Shown here in pieces: positions 16,498 through 25,191 of a DNA stretch of 64,000 bases; position 1 is the first letter of the stretch; each line of letters starts with the position of its first letter. The notes under the pieces are model-generated. The model was not told the origin of the DNA. It ran no database searches and saw nothing but the letters and a program-made list of their open reading frames with translations. The position numbers were made by a program, and so were the translations under genes. The stretch is from Cellulomonas wangsupingiae (GTDB lineage Bacteria > Actinomycetota > Actinomycetes > Actinomycetales > Cellulomonadaceae). The stretch lies in NCBI RefSeq assembly GCF_024508275.1, contig NZ_CP101989.1, positions 496,001-560,000 on the forward strand, in the 5' to 3' direction.

Positions 16498-17505
16498 TTA
16501 GTCCTGTTCGCCCGGATCTGTCTCGGGGGCATCCGCACCCCGGGACGGGTCCTCCCGCACTCCGGTCGCCCCGTACGGCCACAGGTCGGCGGTCAGCAGG
16601 CCCGGCGGCAGCGCGGCGCCGAGGGCCTGGGCGTCGTCCGCGGGGTCGGCGGGGCGGGGGATGCCCGCCCACGGCTCGGGCCGGGCCAGGTGGGACAGCC
16701 GCTGGACGGCCTGGGAGTGCGTCTCGGGCAGCGGCTCCACCCACACGCGCGCCGGCTGGCGCACGCAGATGCGCACCTCGACGTCGTCGCAGCGCCGTGC
16801 CACGTCGGCACGCAGGTCCGCCACGCGGGCGTCGACGTCGTCGTCGGTGCGCACCAGGGCGACGAACACGCCGCCCCCGAGCGTCGCCATCGGGTGGCCG
16901 GCGCCGAAGGCCTCCCGCATCGCCGCACCCACGGCGGCCGACCGGGCCGCCCGCATCAGGCCCGAGACGTGGCCGGCCGCGACGTCGACCACCACGAGCC
17001 GGTGCAGCATCGCGGGGTCCACGTCGTCCTGCTCGGCGCAGAGGTACGCCTCGGCGAGCCGCACCGCCAGGTACTGCTGGGTCGGCAGCCCTGTCTCGGG
17101 GTCCACGCAGGCCCCGGTCGTGACGAGCGCCGCCTGGGCGTCGGACCAGCCCTCGTTGAGCGCGCGCACCGCGTCCAGGGGCGGCGTGGGGCGGCCCGTC
17201 GAGCGGTAGAGGCACACCAGGTCGTCCAGGGCCTCGCCGATGCCCACGCCGTGCTCCCCACGGGCGCGGCCGAGCTCCCACGCGGCGGGCGCGGGGTCCC
17301 CGCCCGCGAGCACCGCGACCGCGAGGCCGTCGACGGCGGGGTGGTACCAGTCGGACGGGCGTCGCCACACGGACCCGACGCTCTCGTCCCGCCAGCGCTC
17401 CCGCAGCCCTTCGGGCAGGGCGCGCCCGTCCTTGCCGATGTTGGTCGTCACACCGGTAGAGAGGGGGCAGGTGGCGGATCGTGACGCGGCTCCGGGTGTT
17501 TTCAC
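16498..17505 (-). CDS. Degenerate GGDEF-domain protein
   Basis: A 335-residue protein whose second half (~125-280) follows a GGDEF diguanylate cyclase fold: DPETGLPTQQYLAVRLAEAY opens it, as in the DxLTGLxNR element, and the active-site loop reads LGGGVFVALV. The signature is GGGVF in place of GGDEF, so the metal/catalytic acidic pair is lost and cyclase activity is unlikely. It may bind GTP or another ligand, or act as a scaffold. The first ~120 residues are helical and unrecognised. GTG 17505 is used; GTG 17451 (VTTNIG) is an alternative. It lies 10 bp upstream of the APH-like gene and is probably co-transcribed. Confidence 0.68.
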   Translation of the reverse strand: MKTPGAASRSATCPLSTGVTTNIGKDGRALPEGLRERWRDESVGSVWRRPSDWYHPAVDGLAVAVLAGGDPAPAAWELGRARGEHGVGIGEALDDLVCLYRSTGRPTPPLDAVRALNEGWSDAQAALVTTGACVDPETGLPTQQYLAVRLAEAYLCAEQDDVDPAMLHRLVVVDVAAGHVSGLMRAARSAAVGAAMREAFGAGHPMATLGGGVFVALVRTDDDVDARVADLRADVARRCDDVEVRICVRQPARVWVEPLPETHSQAVQRLSHLARPEPWAGIPRPADPADDAQALGAALPPGLLTADLWPYGATGVREDPSRGADAPETDPGEQD

Positions 17506-17745
17506 CCGCTCGGCCGCACCGTCACCCGGTCGGCCCTGTCGTCACCCGGTCGAGCGAGTCGTCGCACCGACGGCGCGGCGCGCCGCGACCGGCCCGGAAG
17601 GGGCCTCTCACCTGGGCAGGCGCTTCACCGGACGAAGTACCCGCAACCCGGCGTCCTGTTCATCCCATCGGTCGGGTATGGCACGCTGTACCGCAGGTCG
17701 TGGGGGCACGACGACGGCCTGACGACGACCTGACGAGGACGCGGC

Positions 17746-20700
17746 GTGGTGCTAGGCGCGAACGAGGGCGGCGTCATCGAGGATGACGCCGGGCTCCTGC
17801 GCGCCACCCGCGCGGGTGACGCGGCCTCCTACGGTCACCTCTACGAGCGACACGCCGGTGCGGCGCTCGTCGTGGCCCGGCAGTACACCGACTCGGCCGC
17901 CGACGCCGAGGACGTCGTCGCCGACGCGTTCGCGAACGTCCACCGCGCGATCCTCGGCGGAGGTGGCCCGGAGGCCGCCTTCCGGGCCTACCTCTTCACC
18001 GTCGTCCGCCGGGTCGCCGCCGTGCACCGCTCCGCCGGACGCCGGGTCGAGCCGACCGACGACGTCGCGACCCTCGAGACCGCGTCGGCGCCCGTCGAGA
18101 CCGCCGAGGCCCCGACGCTGGCGGGCTTCGAGCGCAGCGTCGTCGCCCGGGCGTTCCGCTCGCTGCCCGAGCGCTGGCGCGAGGTGCTGTGGCACAGCGA
18201 GGTCGAAGGGCTGACGCCCGCCCAGATCGCCCCCATCGTCGGCCTGACCGCCAACAGCACCGCCGCGCTGGCCTACCGAGCGCGGGAAGGGTTGCGGCAG
18301 GCGTACCTCCAGCAGCACCTGCAGGACCCCCTCGACGACGGCTGCCGTGCCGTCGCCGGAAAGCTCGGTGCCCACGTCCGTGGCGGGCTCGGCGCCCGCG
18401 ACACGCGGCAGGTCGAGGAGCACCTCGACGGCTGCGGCGACTGCCGCACGCTCGTCCTGGAGCTCGGCGACGTCAACCACGGCATGCGCGCGGTCGTCGC
18501 GCCCCTCGTGCTCGGGCTGCTGGGCCTCGGCGCACTGCGCCACCCGCTGCCGGTCGGCGGCGGCCTCGCGGCCGGCACCGCGGCCCTCGCCCAGCCCGCC
18601 GGCGCGGCCGGGGCGTCAGGCTCCGGTGGCGCGGGAGCGGCGTCCGGCGGCGGCGCGTCGGGCGGTGCGTCGGGCGCGGGAGGGGCAGCTGTCGCCGGGA
18701 CGGGCACGGCCGCCGGCGGGGTCGCGGCGGTCGGGGCCACCGGTGTCCTCGCCGGTGCGTCGGCGAGCGCGGTCGCCGCGGTCGCCGCCGTCGCGGCGGT
18801 CGTCGTCGTGGTCGTCGTCGGCGTCGTCCAGCTGCTGTCGGGTCCCGACGGCGCGGAGGCGGAACCGACGCCCGACGTGTCCGGCGCGTCGCAGACGGCG
18901 TCCGCCTCGCCGAGCGCCGACGTGGCACGGGGGCCGAGCAGCTCGCCGACGGGCGTCCCGACGACCTCCCCGGCGCCGTCGCCGGACCCATCCGACGACG
19001 CGACGACGCGGTCGACGCGGCACCGCGCGGCGGCGCGCGCGACGCCGCCCGCCCGCCCGCTGCCGGCCGGCGGGCCGACAGGCGGGGCCACCGGTGCGCC
19101 GACGGCCGCGGCGCCCGCGCCGACGGGTCCTGGGCCGACGGACCCGCCCGCCGCCTCGCCGTCGCCCGACCCCGACCCGCTGCCCGCCGACGTGGTGGTC
19201 GCGGCCCCCGCCGGCGGCATCACGCTCACCGCGGGTGCCGGCGGTCAGCCCATCGAGCTCACGGTGAGCAACGCCGGCGGGCTGCCGGCCGCCGGGCTGG
19301 TCGCCGACGTGGACCTGCCGGTCGGGGTCACGCTCGAGAGCGGCGGCAACGTGACCATCGGGTTCGGGTTCGCGCCCGGCGACCCGGTCACGTGGCTGTG
19401 CGTGACGGGCGCCGAGGGACGGACCGCGACCTGCACCCTGGACGAGCTGCCCCCGGGCCAGGACGCCCTGCTCGCCCTCACGGTCGGCGTCGACGAGTCG
19501 TACCACGCGTCGGGCGACGAGGCGGTGCGCGTGCGGATCGCCGGCACCGGGCGCACGTGGGAGCCCGCACCGATCCGGGTCACCGTCGCCTCCTCGCCCG
19601 CGCGCCTCGCGTTCGGTGACGGGGTGCCGTCGGACGTGCAGCTGGTGACCGGGCGCTCGCGGACGTTCGAGCTGCCGGTCCGCAACGCCGGTGGCCGCGC
19701 GGTGACACCCGGCGCGCCGGCCGTCGTGGAGCTCGACCTCCCCGCCGGGGTGACCGGGACGGCCGCCCTCCCGTGGGTGTGCGCTCCGGCGGACGGCCCG
19801 CGCCTGACCTGCCGGCACGACGCGCTCGCCGCGTTCGAGCACTCCACGCTGTCCGTCGTCCTCAGCGGCGCCCCCGGTGCGGCCACCGGGTCCGGTGCCG
19901 TGCACGTACGACTGACGCCGTCCGCGTACCGGCCGGTCGAGACCCGCGACGTCGCCTACACGCTCGTGCGGCCCGCGACGCTGGGCGTCGAGGCGCCCAC
20001 CGCCCTCGACGTCGCGCCCGGGACGCCGGCCGTCCTCCCGCTCGTGGTGGCCAACGGCGGCGACCTGGCCGCGCCGGGCGCGACCCTGACCCTCGACGCG
20101 CCCGAGGGCGCCGTCGTCGAGGACGTCACCGGTGCCGGCTGGACGTGCACGCCCGCCGCCGGCGACGCGGTGTGCACCGCCGACCTGCCGGCGGGTGCCC
20201 GCAGCGCCGTCGCCGCGCGGCTGAGCGCGCCCGTGGGGACCGCGGGAGCGCTCGGTGCCGTCACGGTCACGGTCGGCGGTGCCGACGCCGACGTGCCCGC
20301 CGGGCCCGTGCCGGTGGCGGTCAGGGCCGTCGAGCCGCTGCTCGCGGTCACGGACGCGACCGCCGTCGTCGACGCGGTGCGCGGCGGCACGATCGCGTTC
20401 GTCGCGCGCGTCGCCCCGCACCGCCCCGACGGCCGGCCGGCCGCGGCCGCCGCCGACGTCCGCGCCACCCTGACGCTGCCGCCGGGCATCAGCGCCGACC
20501 CGTCGTCGCTCGGCCCCCAGACGTCCGGCTGCACGTCCGCCGGGGCCGAGGTGACCTGCGCCCTCGGTGAGCTGGCGGCCGGGGCCGTCGTCCCGGTGCA
20601 GGTGGACGTGCGGGCCGCCGGCGCGGTGCGCGGCACCGTGGGCCTGCGCCTGACCGCGACCGGGGCGCAGCCCGCCACGGCGTCCACGCAGGTCGTCGTG

Positions 20701-21687
20701 TCGTCCGCGAACCTCACGCCGGTCTGGTCCGGGACCGGTGACCTGGACGTCGTCGAGGTCGGGGCGCCCCTGCTCGGCTGCGTCGGGCCGTACGCGCCGA
20801 CGTGCCCCGTCGCGATCGGCGACCGGGACAACAACAGCTTCACCATGCGCCCGCTCGACCTCGATCCGCCGGGCGGTCCGCGCGCGTCGGTGCCCGTGTC
20901 GTCGTCGACGCACCTCGACGTCCCGGACGCGCGGCCGGTCGTCTGGGCCGGCCTGTACTGGTCCGCGGTCCGCGGCCCGTCCGACCAGTGGAGCGCCCCG
21001 CGCGACACCGCGCGCCTGCGCGCCCCCGACGGGACGTGGACCGACGTCACCGCGGGGTCGGTGACGTACGTGACGGACAACGCCCGCCGGGAGTACTACC
21101 AGGCCGCGGTGGACGTCACCGAGCTCGTCGCGGCCGGCGGCGCGGGCGCGTGGGCGCTGGCCGACGCCGCGGTGAGCGCCACCCGCAGCGACCGTGAACC
21201 CAGCTACTACGGCGGGTGGTCGCTCGTCGTCGTGCACGGCACGCAGACCGAGCCCGGCGCCGCGGGGGCGTCCGCCGTCACGGTCCACCAGGGTGGCGCG
21301 TGGATCGGCACGTCCTCGACGGCGCCCGCGTTCGCGTTCGTCGCCGAGGCGGGTGCGCTCACCCGCATCGGGGTCGTCGCGTGGGACGGCGACCGGAGCA
21401 CCGCCGGCGACCGGCTCCTGCTGTCCGGGGTCGGTGCGCTGACCCCCCAGCGGTGGGACGGGTCCGGGCCGGGCGGTGGGGGGTCGTCCGCCAACGCGTT
21501 CGACTCGACCGCGACGGGGTGGCGCCACGCCAACTCCCTCGGCGTCGACGCCAAGGGGTTCGCGGAGGTCGCGCTGCCGTCGGGTGTCGGCACGCTGACA
21601 CCCACCACGGCCACCGACCAGTACCTCATCGGTGTGGTCACGGTGCGCACCACCGCCCCGCCCTTGCTCGGGTCGTCCCGAGGCTGA
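17746..21687 (+). CDS. Membrane-tethered ECF sigma factor fusion: sigma2-sigma4-ZAS-TM-extracellular domains
   Basis: A 1313-residue single ORF. Residues ~18-100 are sigma region 2 (AYLFTVVRRVAAVHRSAGRR), and ~130-190 are region 4 (LPERWREVLWHSEVEGLTPAQ). A zinc anti-sigma motif H226-x3-C230-x2-C233 (HLDGCGDC) follows. Hydrophobic stretches lie at ~247-290 and ~335-365 (VAAVVVVVVVGVVQLL). A Pro/Ser/Thr linker (~365-480) leads to four DUF11/CARDB-like beta-sandwich repeats (~482, 618, 744 and 864). The last ~320 residues form a domain with VVWAGLYWSA and YYGGWSLVVVHG that I compare to DUF3344-like surface domains. It is therefore a one-protein transmembrane sigma system, as in the ECF52/53 groups. 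Codon use is uniform, so it is not an assembly fusion. The stop is convergent with a small hypothetical gene. Confidence 0.85.
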   Translation: MVLGANEGGVIEDDAGLLRATRAGDAASYGHLYERHAGAALVVARQYTDSAADAEDVVADAFANVHRAILGGGGPEAAFRAYLFTVVRRVAAVHRSAGRRVEPTDDVATLETASAPVETAEAPTLAGFERSVVARAFRSLPERWREVLWHSEVEGLTPAQIAPIVGLTANSTAALAYRAREGLRQAYLQQHLQDPLDDGCRAVAGKLGAHVRGGLGARDTRQVEEHLDGCGDCRTLVLELGDVNHGMRAVVAPLVLGLLGLGALRHPLPVGGGLAAGTAALAQPAGAAGASGSGGAGAASGGGASGGASGAGGAAVAGTGTAAGGVAAVGATGVLAGASASAVAAVAAVAAVVVVVVVGVVQLLSGPDGAEAEPTPDVSGASQTASASPSADVARGPSSSPTGVPTTSPAPSPDPSDDATTRSTRHRAAARATPPARPLPAGGPTGGATGAPTAAAPAPTGPGPTDPPAASPSPDPDPLPADVVVAAPAGGITLTAGAGGQPIELTVSNAGGLPAAGLVADVDLPVGVTLESGGNVTIGFGFAPGDPVTWLCVTGAEGRTATCTLDELPPGQDALLALTVGVDESYHASGDEAVRVRIAGTGRTWEPAPIRVTVASSPARLAFGDGVPSDVQLVTGRSRTFELPVRNAGGRAVTPGAPAVVELDLPAGVTGTAALPWVCAPADGPRLTCRHDALAAFEHSTLSVVLSGAPGAATGSGAVHVRLTPSAYRPVETRDVAYTLVRPATLGVEAPTALDVAPGTPAVLPLVVANGGDLAAPGATLTLDAPEGAVVEDVTGAGWTCTPAAGDAVCTADLPAGARSAVAARLSAPVGTAGALGAVTVTVGGADADVPAGPVPVAVRAVEPLLAVTDATAVVDAVRGGTIAFVARVAPHRPDGRPAAAAADVRATLTLPPGISADPSSLGPQTSGCTSAGAEVTCALGELAAGAVVPVQVDVRAAGAVRGTVGLRLTATGAQPATASTQVVVSSANLTPVWSGTGDLDVVEVGAPLLGCVGPYAPTCPVAIGDRDNNSFTMRPLDLDPPGGPRASVPVSSSTHLDVPDARPVVWAGLYWSAVRGPSDQWSAPRDTARLRAPDGTWTDVTAGSVTYVTDNARREYYQAAVDVTELVAAGGAGAWALADAAVSATRSDREPSYYGGWSLVVVHGTQTEPGAAGASAVTVHQGGAWIGTSSTAPAFAFVAEAGALTRIGVVAWDGDRSTAGDRLLLSGVGALTPQRWDGSGPGGGGSSANAFDSTATGWRHANSLGVDAKGFAEVALPSGVGTLTPTTATDQYLIGVVTVRTTAPPLLGSSRG

Positions 21688-21802
21688 GCGCGGGTCCACA
21701 CCGCGGGTCCCCGGTGCTGCCGCCGGCCGACCGCGTCGGAAGGTGCGCTGCCGGGCCGGTCGGGGTCCCCCGATCCCGGTCCCGACCCGGCAGCGCGTGT
21801 CC

Positions 21803-22183
21803 TCAGCCGGCGTCCCCCGAGCCGCTGAGGACGTCAGGGGTGCCCGGTGCCGCGTCGTCCGCGGGGCCGAGCAGGCGCAGGTGCGTGAGGCGTTCGCCGA
21901 TCGTCCGGACGTCGCCCGGGGTGCCGTCGACGAGGGACAGCGCCGTGAACGTGTCGGAGCCCGGCAGCGCCTCCTGCGCGAGCTCGCGCAGGAGGTCGGC
22001 GGTCTCGGCGATCTCGGCCGTCGTCGGGCGCCGGCCGGCGGTGGCGCCGGGCTCGTCGTCGGGGATGCTGACGTAGAGCACGAAGCCGGCGCGGGGGCCG
22101 GGGGCGGGCGCGACGGGGGCCGCGGTCAGCGGCGCGGGGGACTGCCGGCGCGAGGTGCTGCGCAGTGGTGCAGACGAGGCCAT
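21803..22183 (-). CDS. Hypothetical protein (126 aa)
   Basis: ATG 22183 has GGAG 7 nt upstream and gives 126 residues. The first ~35 are Ser/Pro/Ala-rich and probably disordered. The rest (~36-115) looks like a small alpha/beta domain: FVLYVSIPDDEP, a helix TAEIAETADLLRELAQEAL, a strand DTFTALSLVDG and a second helix VRTIGERLTHLRLL. No family is recognised. It is convergent with the sigma fusion and has a 317-bp upstream gap before upp. A longer frame to 22360 is Arg/Pro-rich and was not used. Confidence 0.6.
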   Translation of the reverse strand: MASSAPLRSTSRRQSPAPLTAAPVAPAPGPRAGFVLYVSIPDDEPGATAGRRPTTAEIAETADLLRELAQEALPGSDTFTALSLVDGTPGDVRTIGERLTHLRLLGPADDAAPGTPDVLSGSGDAG

Positions 22184-22500
22184 GGGAGTTCTCCGTGAGC
22201 GGGGTGACCGGGCGGCGGGCGGCCACGGTCGGCGGGATGGACGGTCCGAGGGGTCGGTCAGGACCGACAGCAGCGCGGATACCACCCGCACGCATGCACG
22301 CGGCGGCCAGGGCCGGCGCACAAGGGGGACATCACGGGACTCACCGGACGATCGTGGCACGGCGAGCGGCGCTGCCCAAGCCGTTATCCGGCCCGTCTCA
22401 GGCCGTGGGACCGTCCGTCAGGACGCGTCGGCACCTCGCACGACGCGGTCGCGGGCCGGCGGCCGGCCCGTCGGAGGGCCGCGCCGCCGTGCCGGCGGGG
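22184..22500. other. 317-bp gap between the hypothetical gene and upp
   Basis: It contains the GGGCCGG/CCGGCCC hairpin (22454-22470) behind upp and presumably the promoter of the 126-residue hypothetical gene near 22184-22300. No convincing coding sequence is seen on either strand. Confidence 0.5.
22454..22470 (-). terminator. Hairpin downstream of upp
   Basis: GGGCCGG and CCGGCCC pair around CGG, 30 nt past the upp stop on the minus strand. GC-only stem without a U-tract. Confidence 0.45.
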
Positions 22501-23136
22501 TCAGACGATGCCGTAGAGGCGGTCGCCCGCGTCGCCCAGGCCGGGCACGATGTACGCGTGCTCGTCCAGGCGCTCGTCGACGGCGGCGACGACGACCTGC
22601 ACGTCCGCACGGTCGCCGACGAAGTCCTCGACGACCTTGATGCCCTCGGGGGCGGCGATCAGGCAGACCGCCGTGACGTCCCGCGCGCCGCGCTGCAGCA
22701 GGTAGTCGATCGACGCGACGAGCGTGCCGCCCGTCGCGAGCATCGGGTCGAGCAGGAAGCACTGCCGGCCCGTGAGGTCGTCGGGCAGGCGGTTGGCGTA
22801 CGTGATCGCCTCGAGCGTCTCCTCGTCGCGCTGCAGCCCCAGGAACCCGACCTCGGCCGTCGGCAGCAGGCGCGTCATGCCCTCGAGCATGCCGAGCCCC
22901 GCGCGCAGGATCGGCACCACGATGGGGCTGGGGTTCGCGAGCTTCACGCCCGTCGTCGTCGCCACGGGCGTGACGACCTCGACCTGCCGGGTGCGCACCT
23001 CGCGCGTCGCCTCGTAGGCGAGCAGCGTGACCAGCTCGTCGACGAGCTGACGGAACGTCGGGCTCGGCGTGCGGGCATCCCGCAGGACGGCGAGCTTGTG
23101 GGCGACGAGCGGGTGGTCCGCGACGTGCAGGCGCAT
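22501..23136 (-). CDS. upp: Uracil phosphoribosyltransferase
   Basis: A 211-residue enzyme making UMP from uracil and PRPP (pyrimidine salvage), of normal family length. It opens [20 protein letters not shown] and has [14 protein letters not shown], then the PRPP-binding loop [12 protein letters not shown] (~125-136), and ends in the uracil-binding region [19 protein letters not shown] 23136 agrees with homologues; a longer in-frame version would run into the divergent tadA promoter. It is divergent from tadA, with 122 bp between them, a pairing common in actinobacteria. Confidence 0.96.
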   Translation of the reverse strand: MRLHVADHPLVAHKLAVLRDARTPSPTFRQLVDELVTLLAYEATREVRTRQVEVVTPVATTTGVKLANPSPIVVPILRAGLGMLEGMTRLLPTAEVGFLGLQRDEETLEAITYANRLPDDLTGRQCFLLDPMLATGGTLVASIDYLLQRGARDVTAVCLIAAPEGIKVVEDFVGDRADVQVVVAAVDERLDEHAYIVPGLGDAGDRLYGIV

Positions 23137-23258
23137 GTCCGCCAGAGTAGTGCGCGCACGGCCCGGCAACCCTGGGATGCTGGTCGGATGTCCGGGTGGC
23201 GTGCGTCGCACCGGGGGTGCGGGCCGGCTCGGGGTGCGGGTGCGATCGGAGGTGCGCG

Positions 23259-23810
23259 GTGGGGGAGCAGCGGGACGTGACGGGCGCGTCGGCCGCTGGT
23301 GCGCGGGTGGAGCCCGACGTGCCGCTCGCCGTGGTCGGGGACCCGTCGCCGTACGCGACCCCGGCGGACGAGGCCGCGATGGACGTCGCGCTGGACGAGG
23401 CGCGGGCCGCGCTCGCGACCGACGACGTGCCGGTCGGCGCCGTCGTGCTGGGCCCCGACGGCACTCTCCTGGGGCGCGGGCGCAACGTGCGCGAGGAGGC
23501 GGCCGACCCGACCGGTCACGCGGAGGTCGTCGCCATGCGGCAGGCGGCTGCCGCGCTCGGCACCTGGCGGCTCGACGGGTGCACGCTCGTCGTGACGCTG
23601 GAGCCGTGCCTCATGTGCGCGGGCGCTCTGCTGCAGGCCCGCGTCGCGCGGCTGGTGCTCGGCGCGTGGGACGAGAAGGCGGGCGCCTGCGGCTCGCAGT
23701 GGGACGTCGTGCGCGACCGGCGCTCACCGCACCGCGTCGAGGTGGTCCCGGGCGTGCGGGCGGCGGAGTCGGCCGCCCTGCTGCGCGGCTTCTTCCACCG
23801 CCACCGCTGA
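23259..23810 (+). CDS. tadA: tRNA-specific adenosine deaminase
   Basis: A 183-residue deaminase that converts wobble A34 to inosine in tRNA-Arg(ACG). The zinc site is complete: H87-A-E89 (catalytic Glu) and P-C117-x2-C120 (EPCLMC). GTG 23259 is chosen because GGAGGT lies 5 nt upstream; GTG 23277 is an alternative and the N-terminal ~30 residues are not conserved. Its likely substrate, tRNA-Arg with anticodon ACG, is encoded in this window at 52470. Palindromic repeats follow its stop. Confidence 0.93.
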   Translation: MGEQRDVTGASAAGARVEPDVPLAVVGDPSPYATPADEAAMDVALDEARAALATDDVPVGAVVLGPDGTLLGRGRNVREEAADPTGHAEVVAMRQAAAALGTWRLDGCTLVVTLEPCLMCAGALLQARVARLVLGAWDEKAGACGSQWDVVRDRRSPHRVEVVPGVRAAESAALLRGFFHRHR

Positions 23811-23819
23811 CCGCGCCCT

Positions 23820-23911
23820 CGAGCGCGGTACCTCACCCCCCGAGCGCGGTACTCAACCACCGAGCGCGGGTGTCGTTTCCCCCGCGCTCGGCAGTCGTGT
23901 GCCGCGCTCGG
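23820..23911. repeat. Clustered CGAGCGCGG repeats forming a tadA/sirtuin 3' hairpin
   Basis: Three direct copies of CGAGCGCGG (23820, 23841, 23861; period ~20) are followed by two inverted CCGCGCTCGG copies (23882, 23902). Positions 23860-23870 and 23881-23891 pair perfectly over 11 bp with a 10-nt loop. This may serve as a two-way terminator between the convergent tadA and sirtuin genes; it also encodes the sirtuin tail. Confidence 0.7.
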
Positions 23912-24812
23912 CGGGCGTTCGGGCGGGTGAGGGCGTGGGCAGACGGTCGGCGAGGTCTGTGAGGGTCTCGCTCGTGCCCGCGTCCAGGGTGAGGGTCGCG
24001 TAGCGGTCGCCACGCGTCGCGCCACGGTTGACGACGACCACGGGCTTGCCCGTCAGTGCCGCGTGCCGGACGAACCGGCGTCCCGACTGCACGGTGAGCG
24101 AGGACCCCGCGACGAGCAGGGCGTCGGCCTCGTCGACCATCGCGTACGCCCGCTCGACGCGTTCGCGCGGCACCGTCTCCCCGAAGTACACGATGTCCGG
24201 CTTCAGCATGCCGCCGCACTCGCCGGGCCCGCCGTCCGGGTCGGGGCCCCAGCACGCCTGCACCCGGAAGTCCGCGGTCTGCTCGACGACCGCGTCGGCG
24301 TCCGGCGCGATCTCCACGTCCGCGACCTGGCCCACGCGCTCGACGAACCCCGGGTTGAGCGCCTCCAGCCGGTCGGCGAGCTCCGCCCGCGGCACCACGC
24401 GCCCGCAGCGCAGGCACACCACGCGGTCGTAGCGCCCGTGCAGGTCGATGACGTGGCGGGAGCCGGCGGCCTCGTGCAGCAGGTCCACGTTCTGGGTGAT
24501 GACGCCGTGCACGACGCCGCGGTGCTCCATCGCCGCCAGCGCCCGGTGCCCCGCGTTCGGCTGCGTGCGGTGCACGTGCCGCCACCCGACGTGGTTGCGG
24601 GCCCAGTAGTGCCGGCGGAACGCCTCGTCGCCGACGAACTGCTGGAACGTCATCGGCGTGCGCGGCGGGGAGTCCGGGCCGCGGTAGTCGGGGATGCCGG
24701 AGTCGGTCGAGACGCCCGCGCCCGTCAGCACCGTCAGCCGGTGGCCCGTGAGCAGCGCGACGACGTCTGCGAGCGACCCCGAGGTGACGGGGGCTGCCTG
24801 CGACGTGCTCAC
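23853..24812 (-). CDS. SIR2-family NAD-dependent protein deacetylase
   Basis: A 319-residue sirtuin. NAD-binding motifs are LTGAGVSTDSGIPDYRG (~31-47) and ITQNVDLLHEAAG (~104-116), and the catalytic His is in DLHGRYD (~124). The zinc pair C-x2-C is CLRC; the second pair is imperfect (ACWG ... GECGG), so one or both of those Cys complete the site. GSSLTVQSG follows. It removes acyl groups from lysines using NAD+. The last ~20 residues (TRLPSAGETTPALGG) are encoded by the intergenic repeat cluster and are not part of the family fold. It is convergent with tadA. Confidence 0.9.
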   Translation of the reverse strand: MSTSQAAPVTSGSLADVVALLTGHRLTVLTGAGVSTDSGIPDYRGPDSPPRTPMTFQQFVGDEAFRRHYWARNHVGWRHVHRTQPNAGHRALAAMEHRGVVHGVITQNVDLLHEAAGSRHVIDLHGRYDRVVCLRCGRVVPRAELADRLEALNPGFVERVGQVADVEIAPDADAVVEQTADFRVQACWGPDPDGGPGECGGMLKPDIVYFGETVPRERVERAYAMVDEADALLVAGSSLTVQSGRRFVRHAALTGKPVVVVNRGATRGDRYATLTLDAGTSETLTDLADRLPTPSPARTPAERGTRLPSAGETTPALGG

Positions 24813-24855
24813 CCGGCCACGGTACGACGGGTCGCTGTGAGCGGCCCGGGGCGGA

Positions 24856-24885
24856 TTGGGTCCGACGGCGCCGACCGGGTACTGT
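24856..24885 (+). promoter_or_regulatory. Promoter of tRNA-Ser(CGA)
   Basis: TTGGGT (24856-24861) and TACTGT (24880-24885) are separated by 18 bp, ending 10 nt before the tRNA. The other two tRNAs here have similar TTGG--N17 boxes. Confidence 0.6.
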
Positions 24886-24895
24886 GACCCCCCGA

Positions 24896-24982
24896 GGTAG
24901 CGTGTCCGAGCGGCCTAAGGAGCACGCCTCGAAAGCGTGTGTGGGTGAAAGTCCACCGTGGGTTCAAATCCCACCGCTACCG
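24896..24982 (+). tRNA. tRNA-Ser (anticodon CGA)
   Basis: Acceptor arms GGTAGCG (24896-24902) and CGCTACC (24975-24981) pair, with discriminator G24982. The anticodon loop reads CTCGAAA, and a long variable arm typical of type II serine tRNA (TGTGGGTGAAAGTCCACC) precedes the GGTTCAAATC T-arm. No CCA is encoded. Confidence 0.96.
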
Positions 24983-25022
24983 CCGCGGGGTACTGACGAA
25001 ACTCAGTGCCTGGAAGTGACAG

Positions 25023-25063
25023 AACCCCTCGCGGGGGCCCGGAAGGGCGTCTCGCGGGGGGTT
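25023..25063 (+). terminator. Terminator after tRNA-Ser(CGA)
   Basis: AACCCCTCGCG (25023-25033) pairs with CGCGGGGGGTT (25053-25063) over 11 bp with one G-U; a short T-run follows. Confidence 0.6.
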
Positions 25064-25191
25064 TCGTCGTTCCTGGGTGCTGGATCGGGGCGGTCGCGCC
25101 ACCCTGGCGCCGAGGCCGCAGCCGTCGGAGAACCGCGTCCGCCCACCGAGCGGTGGGGCGGCCACCAGCACCGTCCGGCAGAGGTCACGCG

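Noticed and set aside
17500..17570. GTCACCCGGTCG direct repeats upstream of the sigma fusion
   Set aside because: Only two or three imperfect copies and no clear operator symmetry; likely chance in this composition.
18616..21699. 1027-residue antisense frame to the sigma fusion
   Set aside because: The sense strand holds recognisable sigma, ZAS and repeat domains; the antisense frame is Arg/Gly-rich noise.
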